This document shows, in pieces, positions 37,301 through 44,821 of a DNA stretch of 64,000 nucleotides. This DNA is from Mesocentrotus franciscanus (lineage: Eukaryota > Echinodermata > Echinoidea > Camarodonta > Strongylocentrotidae), in assembly GCA_037976565.1 (NCBI GenBank), contig CP137668.1:24572280-24636279 (forward strand), in the 5' to 3' direction. The position numbers and the translations under genes are program-made. The notes beneath the pieces are model-generated. The model was not told the DNA's origin. It made no database searches and was given only the letters and a program-made list of their open reading frames with translations. Position 1 is the first letter of the stretch. Each line of letters starts with the position of its first letter.

Positions 37301-38114
37301 TCTCCTTTTGTCCACTTCTTCTTCTTGTTCTCTTTATTCTTGTTTTTCTCCTTCTCCTCCTCCTCCTCCTTCTTCTTTTTCTTCAATATCTTCTTCTTCC
37401 TTCCTTTTCATCCTCTTCTTCCTCTTCTTTCTTCTTCTCTGCTTGTCATCACAGCAAGAGATTTGTAGCCTCTACTGAAATCTTTGATAGACGTCACCAG
37501 TTCCTCGTAGTTCTTGCATAGATGCAACGATGATACTAGATTATTTCTGCAGGTGATGGACTAAAATCGTCTGCTGTGAGAATGTCACTGGCAAGTTTGG
37601 TAATAGGGTCGGTTTTAATTTGATCATGGGACAGCAGGTTAGATCTCCTAATAAAGATGTACAAAATATATATTTCGTCTGTTTAGAGCCAGAAGGGTTT
37701 TAACACTGTAGTAAAGTATGTGAGACAAGGCCCTACTGGCTCCAAAACAGATGATTTCATCCTGGCTATCCTAATGGGGCCGGCGCTGGGGTAGAATAGA
37801 ACCAAATAATAGGTCGTTTAGAATCCCAGACTAATTCATAAACCTTAGTTGGATATTTTGTGGTACCATATCAATTAAACAGTGCTGCTACTTTAATAGT
37901 TTGCATGTAAAAACTTAATTCATACACATTCATATCGTTGGGTTAATTTCAGCATACAATAGTGAAATTCACCATGATTTTGACTAAATTGTTAGAACTA
38001 AAACTAAAAGATTTATATTAATAGCATAATGTGCATGAAGTTACTGTAAAACACTCATACTCGTGTACTTACCAAATGGACACAGCAAAACAGAATAGCT
38101 ATCCAAATATACAT
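10011..38114 (-). CDS. Gene A: mucin-like type I membrane protein with multi-tyrosine tail (6 exons)
   Basis: Coding exons, 5' to 3', are 38114-38073, 19950-19670, 17046-17020, 13968-13918, 12617-12225 and 11215-10011. With one base restored in each of two homopolymers (see exons 2 and 5) the model gives 666 residues. Layout: hydrophobic leader 1-14; Thr/Asn-rich ectodomain 15-71 with NAS and NMT glycosylation sites; transmembrane helix about 73-95; basic Cys-rich KKRCRC at 96-101, which could be palmitoylated; then a long cytoplasmic tail rich in Pro, Tyr and acidic residues. Seven D-[FYH]-x3-Y motifs lie at 314-560 and a YQNL pair at 627 and 640. Such tyrosines are typical SH2-docking sites and the PPxP stretches are SH3-like ligands, so a signalling receptor or scaffold is inferred. 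I do not recognise an orthologue. Extra ectodomain exons in the 18 kb first intron cannot be excluded. Confidence 0.7.
11216..12224 (-). other. Gene A intron 5
   Basis: AT-rich. It lies between donor GTAAGT (12224) and acceptor TTTGCAG (11216). No repeat family recognised. Confidence 0.6.
12225..12617 (-). CDS. Gene A exon 5: membrane-proximal Pro-rich tail, with apparent 1-base loss
   Basis: Acceptor TCTCTTCTAG; donor GTAAGT. The frame starts [10 protein letters not shown], includes IYENT and is rich in PP pairs ([21 protein letters not shown]). At 12281-12287 there is a run of seven T (A on the coding strand). As given, the frame after the run reads as an Arg-rich stretch and, once spliced to exon 6, stops within ten codons. 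With eight A it reads Lys/Glu-rich and ends in SPK, and the splice phase then matches exon 6 exactly. The break is therefore an assembly indel, a length allele or a real mutation. Confidence 0.75.
12835..13020 (-). repeat. Interspersed repeat R4, reverse copy
   Basis: Shares ordered blocks with 22770-23035: GCACCAAT, GATTGCTTTGTGC, TTAGCACTGGAAA-like, TTGAAGCCT and GTGGCAT. Opposite orientation to the 5.2 kb copy. Confidence 0.5.
13036..13077. repeat. (GT)n microsatellite
   Basis: About 20 consecutive GT dinucleotides. Confidence 0.95.
13478..13834 (+). mobile_element. TTAA-flanked MITE family R2, copy 1
   Basis: TTAA flanks at 13474-13477 and 13835-13838. The ends AGGGATTG and CAATGCCT form a short inverted repeat. 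Two further copies lie at 22454-22770 and 33870-34240 in the same orientation, sharing TATCTTTGCCTCAG and CATGCTGCAATCATAAT. No intact transposase frame; small ORFs recur in all copies only because the DNA is repeated. Confidence 0.75.
13918..13968 (-). CDS. Gene A exon 4 (17 codons)
   Basis: Acceptor TTGTAACAG, donor GTGAGT, phase 0 at both ends. Encodes [17 protein letters not shown], with two tyrosines in a polar context. Its phase and its tyrosine/acidic composition match the exons on both sides. Confidence 0.75.
14020..14685. repeat. Three-copy tandem repeat, about 210-230 bp period
   Basis: Units start at about 14020, 14231 and 14462 with TGGCTGATTATAGAA and contain CAAGTTTATTTGTTCCACA and GAAAAGCAGTGCTTGTATAT. 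Period differences come mainly from a (TA)n tract of variable length inside each unit. Confidence 0.85.
14878..15055. repeat. (GA)n low-complexity tract
   Basis: GAGAGA runs with AGGGAGGG variants. The Leu/Ser-rich reverse ORFs are artefacts. Confidence 0.9.
15230..16476. repeat. ATTC/ATCC tetranucleotide array with higher-order pattern
   Basis: Blocks of (ATCC)n, ATCTAACC, (ATTC)n and TTATTTATTC alternate in a recurring order, giving super-units of roughly 65-130 bases. The forward ORFs rich in His, Ser, Ile and Pro here are repeat translations. Confidence 0.9.
16838..16870. repeat. (GTTA)n microsatellite
   Basis: About eight GTTA units. Confidence 0.9.
17020..17046 (-). CDS. Gene A exon 3 (9 codons)
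   Basis: Acceptor TTTTGTTACAG, donor GTAAGT, phase 0 on both sides. Encodes DKNLPQSDS. It is small, but both splice signals are strong and the frame continues cleanly from exon 2 into exon 4. Confidence 0.65.
18881..19069. mobile_element. Mariner-type MITE copy (TA-type)
   Basis: Left end TA|CAGTCAAACCTG; the right end is damaged (GCAGGTTTGTAC). The interior holds repeats of GGTCTTTGTAGACAGGT. The 10-mer TTACATATTA lies directly on the left (18871-18880) and again just right of the damaged end (19071-19080). Confidence 0.8.
19386..19404 (-). other. Microexon-like copy D (19 nt)
   Basis: Acceptor GTCCAG and donor GTAAGT bracket 19 bases reading GSSFPS plus one base. It resembles the last 21 bases of exon 2 and its donor. 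Its length is not a multiple of three: joined to exon 3 it reads GSSFPSG and then a stop. Possible truncating alternative exon or a relic. Confidence 0.45.
19581..19599 (-). other. Microexon-like copy B (19 nt)
   Basis: Acceptor ATGTATAG and donor GTGAGT bracket 19 bases reading NSAFSS plus one base. Joined to exon 3 it reads NSAFSSG and then a stop. Related but damaged copies lie at about 19464-19484 (no donor) and 19155-19180. Confidence 0.45.
19670..19950 (-). CDS. Gene A exon 2: ectodomain and transmembrane helix, with apparent 1-base loss
   Basis: Acceptor TTGAATACAG, donor GTAAGT. The frame from the acceptor reads [14 protein letters not shown], then an 18-base tandem repeat giving NANMTQ, then a Thr/Glu-rich stretch to EEEG. 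The transmembrane helix ([10 protein letters not shown] followed by an Ile-rich run, then CVKKRCRCG) is in the next frame, which has a stop just upstream. Adding one base at the G run 19785-19788 joins the two frames and makes the exon 94 codons, phase 0 to phase 0. Without it the protein would end before the membrane. Confidence 0.7.
20906..21059. mobile_element. Mariner-type MITE, intact copy
   Basis: TA dinucleotides flank CAGTCAAACCTG and CAGGTTTGACTG, perfect inverted ends. No coding capacity. TA duplication and a CAGT start fit Tc1/mariner mobilisation. Confidence 0.85.
21091..21128. repeat. Interstitial telomere-like TTAGGG tract
   Basis: Imperfect run of TTAGGG, TTAGG and TTTAGGG units, about six in a row. 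Confidence 0.75.
21173..21228. repeat. GTGTTTCACAAAGACTAAG interspersed fragment
   Basis: Nearly identical over about 55 bases to 51100-51155. The GTGTTTCA start is also seen in the foldback at 36.47 kb. Confidence 0.7.
22454..22770 (+). mobile_element. TTAA-flanked MITE R2, copy 2 (3' truncated)
   Basis: TTAA at 22450-22453 precedes AGGGATT. The body matches the 13.5 kb copy until about 22770, where R4-type sequence begins. Confidence 0.7.
22770..23035 (-). repeat. Interspersed repeat R4, reverse copy
   Basis: Shares ordered blocks with 12835-13020 and, inverted, with 5237-5530. It abuts the truncated R2 copy, so one may have inserted into the other. Confidence 0.5.
23342..23701. mobile_element. 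Mariner-type MITE, long diverged copy
   Basis: Starts TA|CAGTCAAACC and ends CAGGTTTGACTG, but the right flank is TT. The interior is about 200 bases longer than in other copies and includes unrelated sequence, so it may hold an insertion. Confidence 0.65.
25525..25633. mobile_element. TA-flanked MITE, 109 bp
   Basis: TA at 25523-25524 and 25634-25635. The ends CACACTAAGAAATAAGGG and CCCTTATTTCTTAGCGTG are inverted with one mismatch. Confidence 0.8.
25857..26013. repeat. Tandem duplication, about 81 bp period
   Basis: Two copies of TTCTTTCATTTTATTATTTT, then TCTGAGGGG and GCCCTTCTAAAGCTAC. The second copy ends GCTACGCCACCGCTG, which resembles a TIR end of the CAG family, but a matching left end with target duplication was not found. 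Confidence 0.65.
26563..27500 (+). pseudogene. 5'-truncated, frameshifted LINE reverse transcriptase
   Basis: The first frame (26563-27010) reads [11 protein letters not shown], the FADD catalytic core of reverse transcriptase, then [22 protein letters not shown] and [14 protein letters not shown]. It then shifts to [18 protein letters not shown] (about 27023-27140) and shifts again to [19 protein letters not shown], ending DRSIP and a stop at 27425-27427. The gene order and motifs fit the C-terminal half of a CR1/L2/jockey-like non-LTR element. At least two frameshifts and the missing 5' half make it dead. The 3' end finishes in GAAGAAGAAGAAG. It lies in intron 1 of gene A, antisense to it. 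Confidence 0.85.
28035..28102. repeat. (AATCA)n-type microsatellite
   Basis: Imperfect AATCAAATCAAA pentamer run. Confidence 0.8.
29525..29669. mobile_element. hAT-like MITE, 145 bp, perfect 8-bp duplication
   Basis: Ends CAGCGCCGTAGCCAGAG and CTGGCTACGTGCCTG. AGTTTGAG occurs directly on both sides (29517-29524 and 29670-29677). Non-coding. Confidence 0.85.
29735..29830 (-). repeat. tRNA-related sequence, probable SINE or tRNA relic
   Basis: The reverse strand carries a perfect A-box match, TGGCTCAGTGG, and about 45 bases later a B-box-like TGTTCGAAGC, the spacing found in tRNAs. The acceptor, anticodon and T stems do not pair well, so it is not called a functional tRNA. Confidence 0.5.
31358..31445. 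repeat. (GA)n microsatellite
   Basis: GAGAGA tract with ATAGAGAGAGGG interruptions. Confidence 0.9.
31532..32254. repeat. Segmental tandem duplication, about 200 bp units, with a MITE insertion
   Basis: Three units start with GCGAGAGATATACGAAAG (about 31540, 31748 and 32068), each followed by GTAATGCAAGTGATAGTATA and a GA-rich tail. The second unit is cut by the MITE at 31887-32058. The first and third end in TTTTCAAGGAATTGTTAC. Confidence 0.85.
31887..32058. mobile_element. Mariner-type MITE inside the tandem duplication
   Basis: TA|CAGTCAAACCTG to CAGGTTTGACTG|TA; complete ends. Confidence 0.85.
33870..34240 (+). mobile_element. TTAA-flanked MITE R2, copy 3
   Basis: TTAA at 33866-33869 and 34241-34244; ends AGGGATTG and CGATGCCT. 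The body is collinear with the 13.5 kb copy. Confidence 0.75.
34510..35265. mobile_element. Putative nonautonomous element with AGCACCAGTGC-rich interior
   Basis: Inverted ends, approximately AAAAGTAAAAACTAAAGTGC and AGCACTTCATTTTTTTTTAT. Many AGCACC / GGTGCT words in both orientations lie near each end, around a unique AT-rich centre (34850-35090). Target duplication not resolved. Confidence 0.5.
36465..36592. repeat. Foldback repeat, GGGGYGTTTCA ends
   Basis: Starts GGGGCGTGTTTCATCAA and ends TTAGTGAAACACCCCCC, with many ATCGATTTTA words in both orientations between, so the whole stretch can form a hairpin. Confidence 0.7.
37140..37440. repeat. TTC/TCC polypyrimidine tract
   Basis: Almost pure C/T on the plus strand. 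ORFs over it on both strands are low-complexity artefacts. Confidence 0.9.
38073..38114 (-). CDS. Gene A exon 1: start codon and signal peptide
   Basis: ATG at 38114-38112 with A at -3, reading [14 protein letters not shown], then donor GTAAGT in phase 0. A hydrophobic leader of this kind, joined to GAAQTTTT of exon 2, gives a normal signal peptide with likely cleavage near GAA. The same frame is open upstream to further ATGs, but those codons are Arg-rich and not leader-like, so this start is preferred. Linkage to exon 2 over 18 kb is inferred from phase and logic; another minus-strand gene could own this exon. Confidence 0.6.
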
Positions 38115-38560
38115 GTTTAAAAGCCTTAGAAGTCTATTTATTCGCGTGGGTGAATAACTGTTATATACGCCATGTTGTTTGTGTTCTGAAATGCGAGTCC
38201 TCCATTGGCATTTAAAGTTTAACCATAGAATCGCCATAATTGCACGTACATCCAAGTCTACGAACGTCCAAGCGATTGTCACCCGGCGACGAAGGCGCGA
38301 TGCCCCCACTGGCCACTGGCAATATACAAGCTCCGACTCTCACGCCTCTTGCGCTGAACTTCTACAAATCGTTTTTCGTTTGGAGTTATAATATGCCATT
38401 CGTAATAATCACTTTCTTGCGAGTGTTTTAAACCAATATCCAGATGTATCAGAATCAGAGGACGAAACAATTGTGGTATTCACCTAAAATTAAAATGTGA
38501 TTTGCCCGCAGCCATGGCGCGGATACCAGCGAGACAAAACCTTCAAAGTTTGAGGAAGTA
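38115..38560 (-). promoter_or_regulatory. Probable 5' UTR/promoter region of gene A
   Basis: CpG frequency rises clearly around 38170-38350 and again near 38510-38540 compared with the surrounding DNA. No TATA box was placed. This is an inference from composition and position upstream of the leader exon. Confidence 0.35.
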
Positions 38561-39164
38561 AAGATGAAAAGTCCGGATCACAGCTAGCTCGCCAGATTGC
38601 ACGAACATGTACGATCAAAGGTCCATCGGTATTGATTTGGGAAACTCCCCTCGCTTGAAATGACGTCATGACCACTCAGAATGCTTCTGCACGATTGGAT
38701 GAAACTTTCGGATGGGAATCCCCTGACATCCAATGACCGCTGTCTTGATACATGTAGGCCTATACCTGGAAAGTCCTTTGCCCGGGCCTTTGCCCTTCCA
38801 ATATGAATATGTTTTTCTTCTTATTAAAGAAAAAGCTGAGTTCTGGTACATGATGAAAAAAAAACACTTATGAGTTTTCTCATTATGTGTAGTCCTATGT
38901 AGTATAGTCAAGTTTATAGGCCTACATGTAGTACATAATGGGCAGTGCATGTGGATTTCAGCAAGAGTACGAGTGAGCATATTTTTTGGCAGTATGTACT
39001 ATTGTATATTGACCATAATTAACACCTCTTATATTTGTCAGATTAAAAAAATAATTTCTAGGTGGTATCTACGAATGAACAGATATCTCAAGAATAGAAA
39101 TTTCATTTTCGTTTAAAATTGGCACAATAGTAGACCCTATTGAGGACTGGACACACAAAACTTT
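38561..39164. other. Intergenic, no feature recognised
   Basis: Short ORFs without domains. Confidence 0.4.
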
Positions 39165-39360
39165 CCCTATTTAATAAGTGCCTTTCCCCCTTCTGATAAG
39201 CGCCTATTTTTCCTTTCTAGTTAGTGCTCCTTCCTTTCCTTATAAATGAACCTTTTCACCTCTGATAAGTGCCCCTTTCAAATAAATGTAATAATTTACC
39301 CTTGTTACTTTTGATGTAATTGCCCTTTGATAAGTCCCCCTTGTACCTATATTTTCCACT
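39165..39360. repeat. Minisatellite, reverse complement of the 1-297 family
   Basis: Units built on AAGTGCCCCTTT / CTGATAAGTGCC, 20-25 bases apart, degenerate. Confidence 0.7.
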
Positions 39361-39910
39361 GTCACTTACAAATTGTGTCCTTTTGCGGTCGTCTAAAGAC
39401 TGAGCCATATCTTGTTTCAAAGAATCGAAGCAGCTTTGTGTATTAACAATAACATTTTTTCCTATTACCACAGTATGTACCACCTATACTTGGACAAGTT
39501 TGCAAGTATAATCTCTGTTTTTTCTTCTTCTTTTCATTTTGATCATTATTTGTCTTTATTTAATTAAATACAAAGAACTTAAGTAGAACAGGCGTGTGCC
39601 TTTCTTTGTCGATGTTTCATAACGATGTGAACACAAACTCAACCATCCAGAAGAATGTATCTATGTAAACAACTAACAAGACTTCAAAACAAACAGGGAA
39701 GTCACGAGAGGAGTATCCTTCAAAAAAATATTTTGTACCTTAACCAAAGAAACCAGCGACACAAGTAGGCCTACTACTCATTTCCTACAAGAACAATTTT
39801 GCAGAATCAAACTTTTCATCCACCACACTTACCACACTGAGGGAATGATGACACAATACATCAGATATGACGTAATATTACTTGGATTAAAAATACCACT
39901 TAGTTTAGAA

Positions 39911-40141
39911 CAGTGCCGGATCTGCGGTGGTGGGGAGGGGCACAGAGGGATGGCCCCCCCCCCAAAAAAAAAGGAGGGCAAAATTCCTTTCTTCTCGTTT
40001 GTCAATTTGTAGCAAAAGCGGCACACGCACACATACACACAAATTACCTCTTTTTTTAAAGCTTGGCACCAATTTTTTTCATTTTGTTTATTTTGTTTTA
40101 CTTGTACCCCCTCCCACCAGAGTATTCTGAATCCGTCGCTG
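39911..40141. mobile_element. MITE with CAGTG ends and 5-bp duplication TAGAA
   Basis: Ends CAGTGCCGGATCTG and GAATCCGTCGCTG. TAGAA lies directly on both sides (39906-39910 and 40142-40146). The interior has G and C runs on opposite sides. Related termini bound the 60.3 kb element. Left-end-like sequence also occurs at 40210. Confidence 0.7.
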
Positions 40142-40391
40142 TAGAAACCAAGCAGGTATCACTTACAGTTAATTGAATGGTATTTGGAGAAATAAAACAG
40201 GGGAGGGGGAGTAGTGGTGGATCCAGGAATCTCTGGACCGGAGGGGGTGTCCACTATGTCCTCTGTGGTGTCACTTCATACATAGTCCAAGGTGTAGTAC
40301 ATGATCATTAGAAGAGTTGAACATTACTATTGCAACCCTACTACCAACCCTATGCCTTTGAAGAAATTAAACCTGGACCCACTGCAGCATA

Positions 40392-40631
40392 CAGTTAACA
40401 ACTAAATTATTCATACCCTTACCAGGTTTTGTAATTTTTTAAGTACTGGTATGTGAAAAGTTGATTTGTCCCAATTTAAGTTTCTTGTGAATGTGACATA
40501 TTGAAGCTTACATCTAAAAGTATTCAACAAAGGACCAAATTCAACCAGTCCACCTTTCATTCTTGATTTACAAAAAACACAGAAAAAACCCTCAAATTTA
40601 CAAGGGGTATGAATAATTTAGTTGTTAATTG
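40392..40631. mobile_element. TA-flanked MITE, 240 bp
   Basis: TA at 40390-40391 and 40632-40633. Arms of about 28 bases start CAGTTAACAACTAAATTATT on the left and end AATTTAGTTGTTAATTG on the right; they are inverted with about one mismatch. Confidence 0.8.
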
Positions 40632-40639
40632 TATATGAG

Positions 40640-42760
40640 ATCACCTTGTATTTCTATAACGTTTTGTGCATGAAATTTTTTTTTTTTTTAATGTGGAATT
40701 TGAGTTTAAGTGATATGTATTTGCTTGTTTGTATGATAAATTGTAGAGAATGCAAAAAGATGCAAAGGGTTGACACAGCATATAGTTTATCCTTTAATTT
40801 CTATTAAATTTGTTAATTTAACACAAGATACATGTATCCATAAAACATCAACTGATACAAAATGGGGAGAAAATGGATCTTGGCAAAAGCCATGGTACAT
40901 GTGTTAGTTACATGCACCTTAAAAAGAAAGTGATATCAAAATTATGCTGTCAGACATGATCAACTTTATCTTACAAGAAGTAGAATGTGCTTTATTCTTG
41001 ACAGTTTCTTACATAAACGTAATTAAGTATACTGATACTTTTCACTAATGAATCTCACTTTCTCTGATTTGCTACCAAATACTTATATACAAGTACTGGC
41101 ATATAAGTCCAACTATTCAATGATTATAAAGTTCATCAATCCAATGCAACAATCTTCTATATCCAACATCCACATTACACTCAAGGTTTATGCGGTATAC
41201 TGTACAGATTTGTCTAAAAAACTTGTTGATTTAGAAGTAAAGATTTAATACTCAATTTCACAAGATTAATAATAGTCATGATTCACGTGTCAGCCCTAGC
41301 ACACCCTTGTCCGTTTGGACCAATGAACTTTTGGACAAAAGCTCCTTTGGACCATCCAATATCTTGTAGGCAGTAATAGCATAATTATACAGGCTGCTTA
41401 CAAAAAATATCAGTCTACAAAAATTATACATTGCACAAGAAAATCCACCTCTTACAAGATGGTTATCTTTATAATTTGTCTCTCAAAATAAAGCCCATGA
41501 ACAGTTTTGGTCAGCCCCTCAAACTTTTAGTCGGGTTTCCTTGATTTTGGTTGATAAATAGTCATTATACCGACCAATGATTTTAAGGTGCTGTGAAGTA
41601 TTTGTCTCTTTAAGTGGCATACATGTATTGAACAGATGAGAGGTAAACAAGTAATTTACATCCTGGGCTAGGATGTAAATTCCCTCTGCAACAGATGTGT
41701 GTAAAATGAACTGGTAGCTGAGTGTGCACAGCCTTGTGCATAACTCTATGAGAATGAGGTGGAGCAAGTTAGGGATAGCTCATTGGGTGATGTAGGCTTA
41801 AAATTGGAGTTCATTTCAGAAATACACAAAACCTAAAACTTCATTGGAAATCATGGAAGAATTTCACATCTTATACATGTATCTTATTATACAAGTTGAA
41901 CCATATGCCACCATCTAACAATTAACCCAATTTTGTTTAAATGCTCTTCGCTACCAGTACTGTTAATGAGCTTTAGAATATGGACATTTTCATATCACAC
42001 TTCATAAGCAAATTACACCTTGTAACATGTTTTTATAGCACATACATGTACATGAATTACCACAAGCATGAGCTGCTATCAAAGACCAACAGAAGGCACA
42101 TAGGGTATTTGTTATAAATGTACAACAATAGCACTTATAATAATAATCTTGCATGAAACAATGGGGGTAAAAGGCATATTTGTAAACATGTGGTGCAAGT
42201 CAACAACAAAAAGAGTTACGTTGGAATAAATGGAATGTTTAACAAACCATAAAATGAAAACCTTCTGAACAAACTCACGAACCTAAGGTGTACAAGACAT
42301 GGTCTAGCGACAATAGACCAGTTTACAAACACATTCAAATTTCATGCATACTTTTTATATAAAGGTTGTTCTCGACAACCTGAAAGATTGCCAGAAGCTT
42401 GCACAGAGGCTGACATAGCAACATGTAGTGTATGCAGACTGGATTCCAAGTATTGTAGTTCATTCATTAATAACTGGTTAATGGAATACATCGCCATTAG
42501 GTCCCCAAGAAAGAAACATCCATAAATTTGGATATGTTAGTAAACGCATCTATTGCTCCATGGTCAGTGTCTCTCACTAATCGAATTCTTTACTTCAACC
42601 TTGAACCAAGCACTATACCTAGCCCTGACCACAACCGTAAACTGACCTTAAAACCAAATCTGAAATCCAATCCTAACCCTTCATCTTTGATAAAATAAAG
42701 CCCAGAGCTAATGTCGCAGGATGAAATTTCACATCATCAAATATACATCTTCTAAAGACA
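40640..42760. other. Intergenic, no gene recognised
   Basis: AT-rich with short ORFs. Bases 42590-42700 are loosely CCCTAA-like. Nothing firmer was seen. Confidence 0.4.
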
Positions 42761-42766
42761 CACATA

Positions 42767-42973
42767 CAGTCAAACCTGCTTTAGTGACCACCTGTCTACA
42801 AAGACCACCTGTCTACAAAGACCACATTTTTTGTTTCCCTTGAAAATGGTTTCTCATTGAAACATGTACTAAAGGAACCTGTCTACAAAGACCACCTGTC
42901 TACAAAGACCACCTGTCTACAAAGGCCATGTTTTGTGTTTCCCTTGAGCAGTCGCTATAGACAGGTTTGACTG
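42767..42973. mobile_element. Mariner-type MITE with expanded inner repeats
   Basis: TA|CAGTCAAACCTG to CAGGTTTGACTG|TA. It contains five or more copies of CCTGTCTACAAAGACCA, more than the 20.9 kb copy. Confidence 0.85.
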
Positions 42974-42975
42974 TA

Positions 42976-44695
42976 TTATCAATCACTTCAGAGAAGAGTA
43001 CAAGAACATGATTTAAAGTTAAATGAGTGATATTTGTTAAGTACCCACTAAAATATTCAGCTAATCTGAATAGTCTACTCATACAACAAATCAGAAATAA
43101 TTTTCATAAGGGGACTAGTCTACTAATGCTACTTTATTGTTGTATCCCTTGGACGGCTTTGCTCTAGTCAATCCTGCCTCAGCAAAATAGAAGTATCTTC
43201 AGTTGTCTCCCCTGAGTGGATTCAGGGGAGAAAAACTGTTGTAGTAACAAACTGTGCACAATCGCACCAGCCTTAGCGACACCTGAACAGGAAGGCCACT
43301 ATCTATATAGATTAGAGAACACATTTTTTGTTTCCTTTGAAGTATTGAAACCTGGGGAAGTATTCTGAAAGCTATCTCTTCTGTTAGAGAAAACAATGTT
43401 CATTGTCGTAACAAATTGACATTGTGCAGAATTAACAGTTATCACCAGTGCATGCACGAATGTCTCTTTTATCTTTATGCAAACACACCCAGCAAGCTTT
43501 TTGTAGACGTAATGGATGACTAGCTCTAATTTTCATTTGTTATGACAATAACATTGTTTTGCTCACAAGAAAGATAACATTGTTTTCGAAATACCACCAT
43601 TGTTTTCAAATAAACCTGTATATAAAAACCACCTGCCTATGACAAATCTTTGTCATTTTCCTTGAGCAGTCTTTTCATAAAGACCTTTCATAAAGACTGT
43701 CTTAGCTCTTCCAACTTTTATTCTTGGACATACTCAAATATAATACTCAGATGCTAAGCATAAATGAGACAATATTTAACATTTCAATGGATGTCCTCCC
43801 AAGAAGTATACAGTGGCCATGAAAGTTGATTTGATTTAGTATCGCTCTCCTTCTTATGCTAACAAAGTACTACAAAAAACAACAACAATAAAACAGGAAA
43901 TGTATTTCCATTGTCACAAATGTGCTCTGCATTACATGCTATGCATTGTATGCTAAGCACACATATAATGTTTTATTAAATTATTAGCTGAATACTTTTA
44001 CGATAATTCTACTTGTTAAACTCTACTAAAGTACCTGTGTATCTACGATTCACAAACGCTTTAAAAAACTAAAAAACAAACAAAATGGTGTCCCTGTATT
44101 TACTCTTAATATAAAAACACTCTACAAGATATTCAAAAGAAATTAGAAAAAGGTTATGACAGACTTTCCTCAAACTAGGGCTTCAACTGGTTTCATGTAA
44201 CTGAAAGAATTACCAACTAATCACAAGTTACAATCCATTGAAGCAATCACTAGGATTAACAATTTCAAATGTTACACCTGAAAATTGCTACATCTTGAAA
44301 TCAAAATCGACTTCCAGAATCAGCAATCCCACAACAGATAGACTTTAAATGAATTATGAATTTTCTTTAAATGGAGAATGAATCGAGGCATGACATTTCA
44401 CCAAGTGTAAGAGATGAAATTCTAGTCATTTTCCTACCTGCACAGTAGAAAGTCAATGCAACATTTGTACCATTGTCCCACATTTAGATATCCATCGGGG
44501 CATTGGAGCCCAAATTTAGAAAAAGTTTTGACCCAGGCCAAGTTGAAAGAAAATGATAACAATAATGATCATAATAATAGTAATAACTCTGCATTTATAT
44601 ACCACTTAATATAAAAGATCACCTCTAAGTGCTTTACACTGATGTTACTACACAAACAAACAAACAGAGGGAGGGAAAGAGAATTGATAATTCTT
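42976..44695. other. 3' flank of TXNDC5
   Basis: Must hold the 3' UTR, but no single poly(A) signal could be chosen. Bases 44560-44650 contain TAATAACTCTGCATTTATAT and AAGTGCTTTACACT, resembling a widespread retroelement tail. Confidence 0.4.
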
Positions 44696-44821
44696 CTACA
44701 GCTCTTCTTTAGGCAGCTTAGATTTGAGGTAGGTTTCTAGTGCTTCCACTGTCCTGGTGCCCGAGTGTTTCTCCACCATCTCCCCATCTTTGAAGAGAAG
44801 AAGGGTGGGGTAGCCTTCGAT
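44696..44821 (-). CDS. TXNDC5: TXNDC5 exon 9: end of domain 3, KEEL and stop
   Basis: Acceptor TTACCACACAG; reads [20 protein letters not shown] and so on to KLPKEEL and a TAG stop at 44698-44696. Holds the cis-proline loop of domain 3 and the ER retrieval signal. Confidence 0.95.
   Translation of the reverse strand: MEGYPTLLLFKDGEMVEKHSGTRTVEALETYLKSKLPKEEL

Larger units (their letters stand above)
19951..38072 (-). other. Gene A intron 1 (about 18 kb), repeat-rich
   Basis: The donor is GTAAGT after the signal-peptide exon and the acceptor is at 19951. Repeats inside are listed separately. Stretches with nothing recognised are 21240-22440, 23710-25510, 27530-29510 (apart from one microsatellite), 29930-31350, 32300-33860 and 35270-37130. 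A minor inverted pair lies at 32994-33105 (GTGACCACTTTTTTTCA against TGAAAAAAGTGATCACC). Additional small ectodomain exons may be hidden here. Confidence 0.5.

Noticed and set aside
37014..37521. 154- and 112-codon forward ORFs with Leu/Phe/Ser runs
   Set aside because: Polypyrimidine tract translation; a transmembrane look is expected from TTC/CTT codons.
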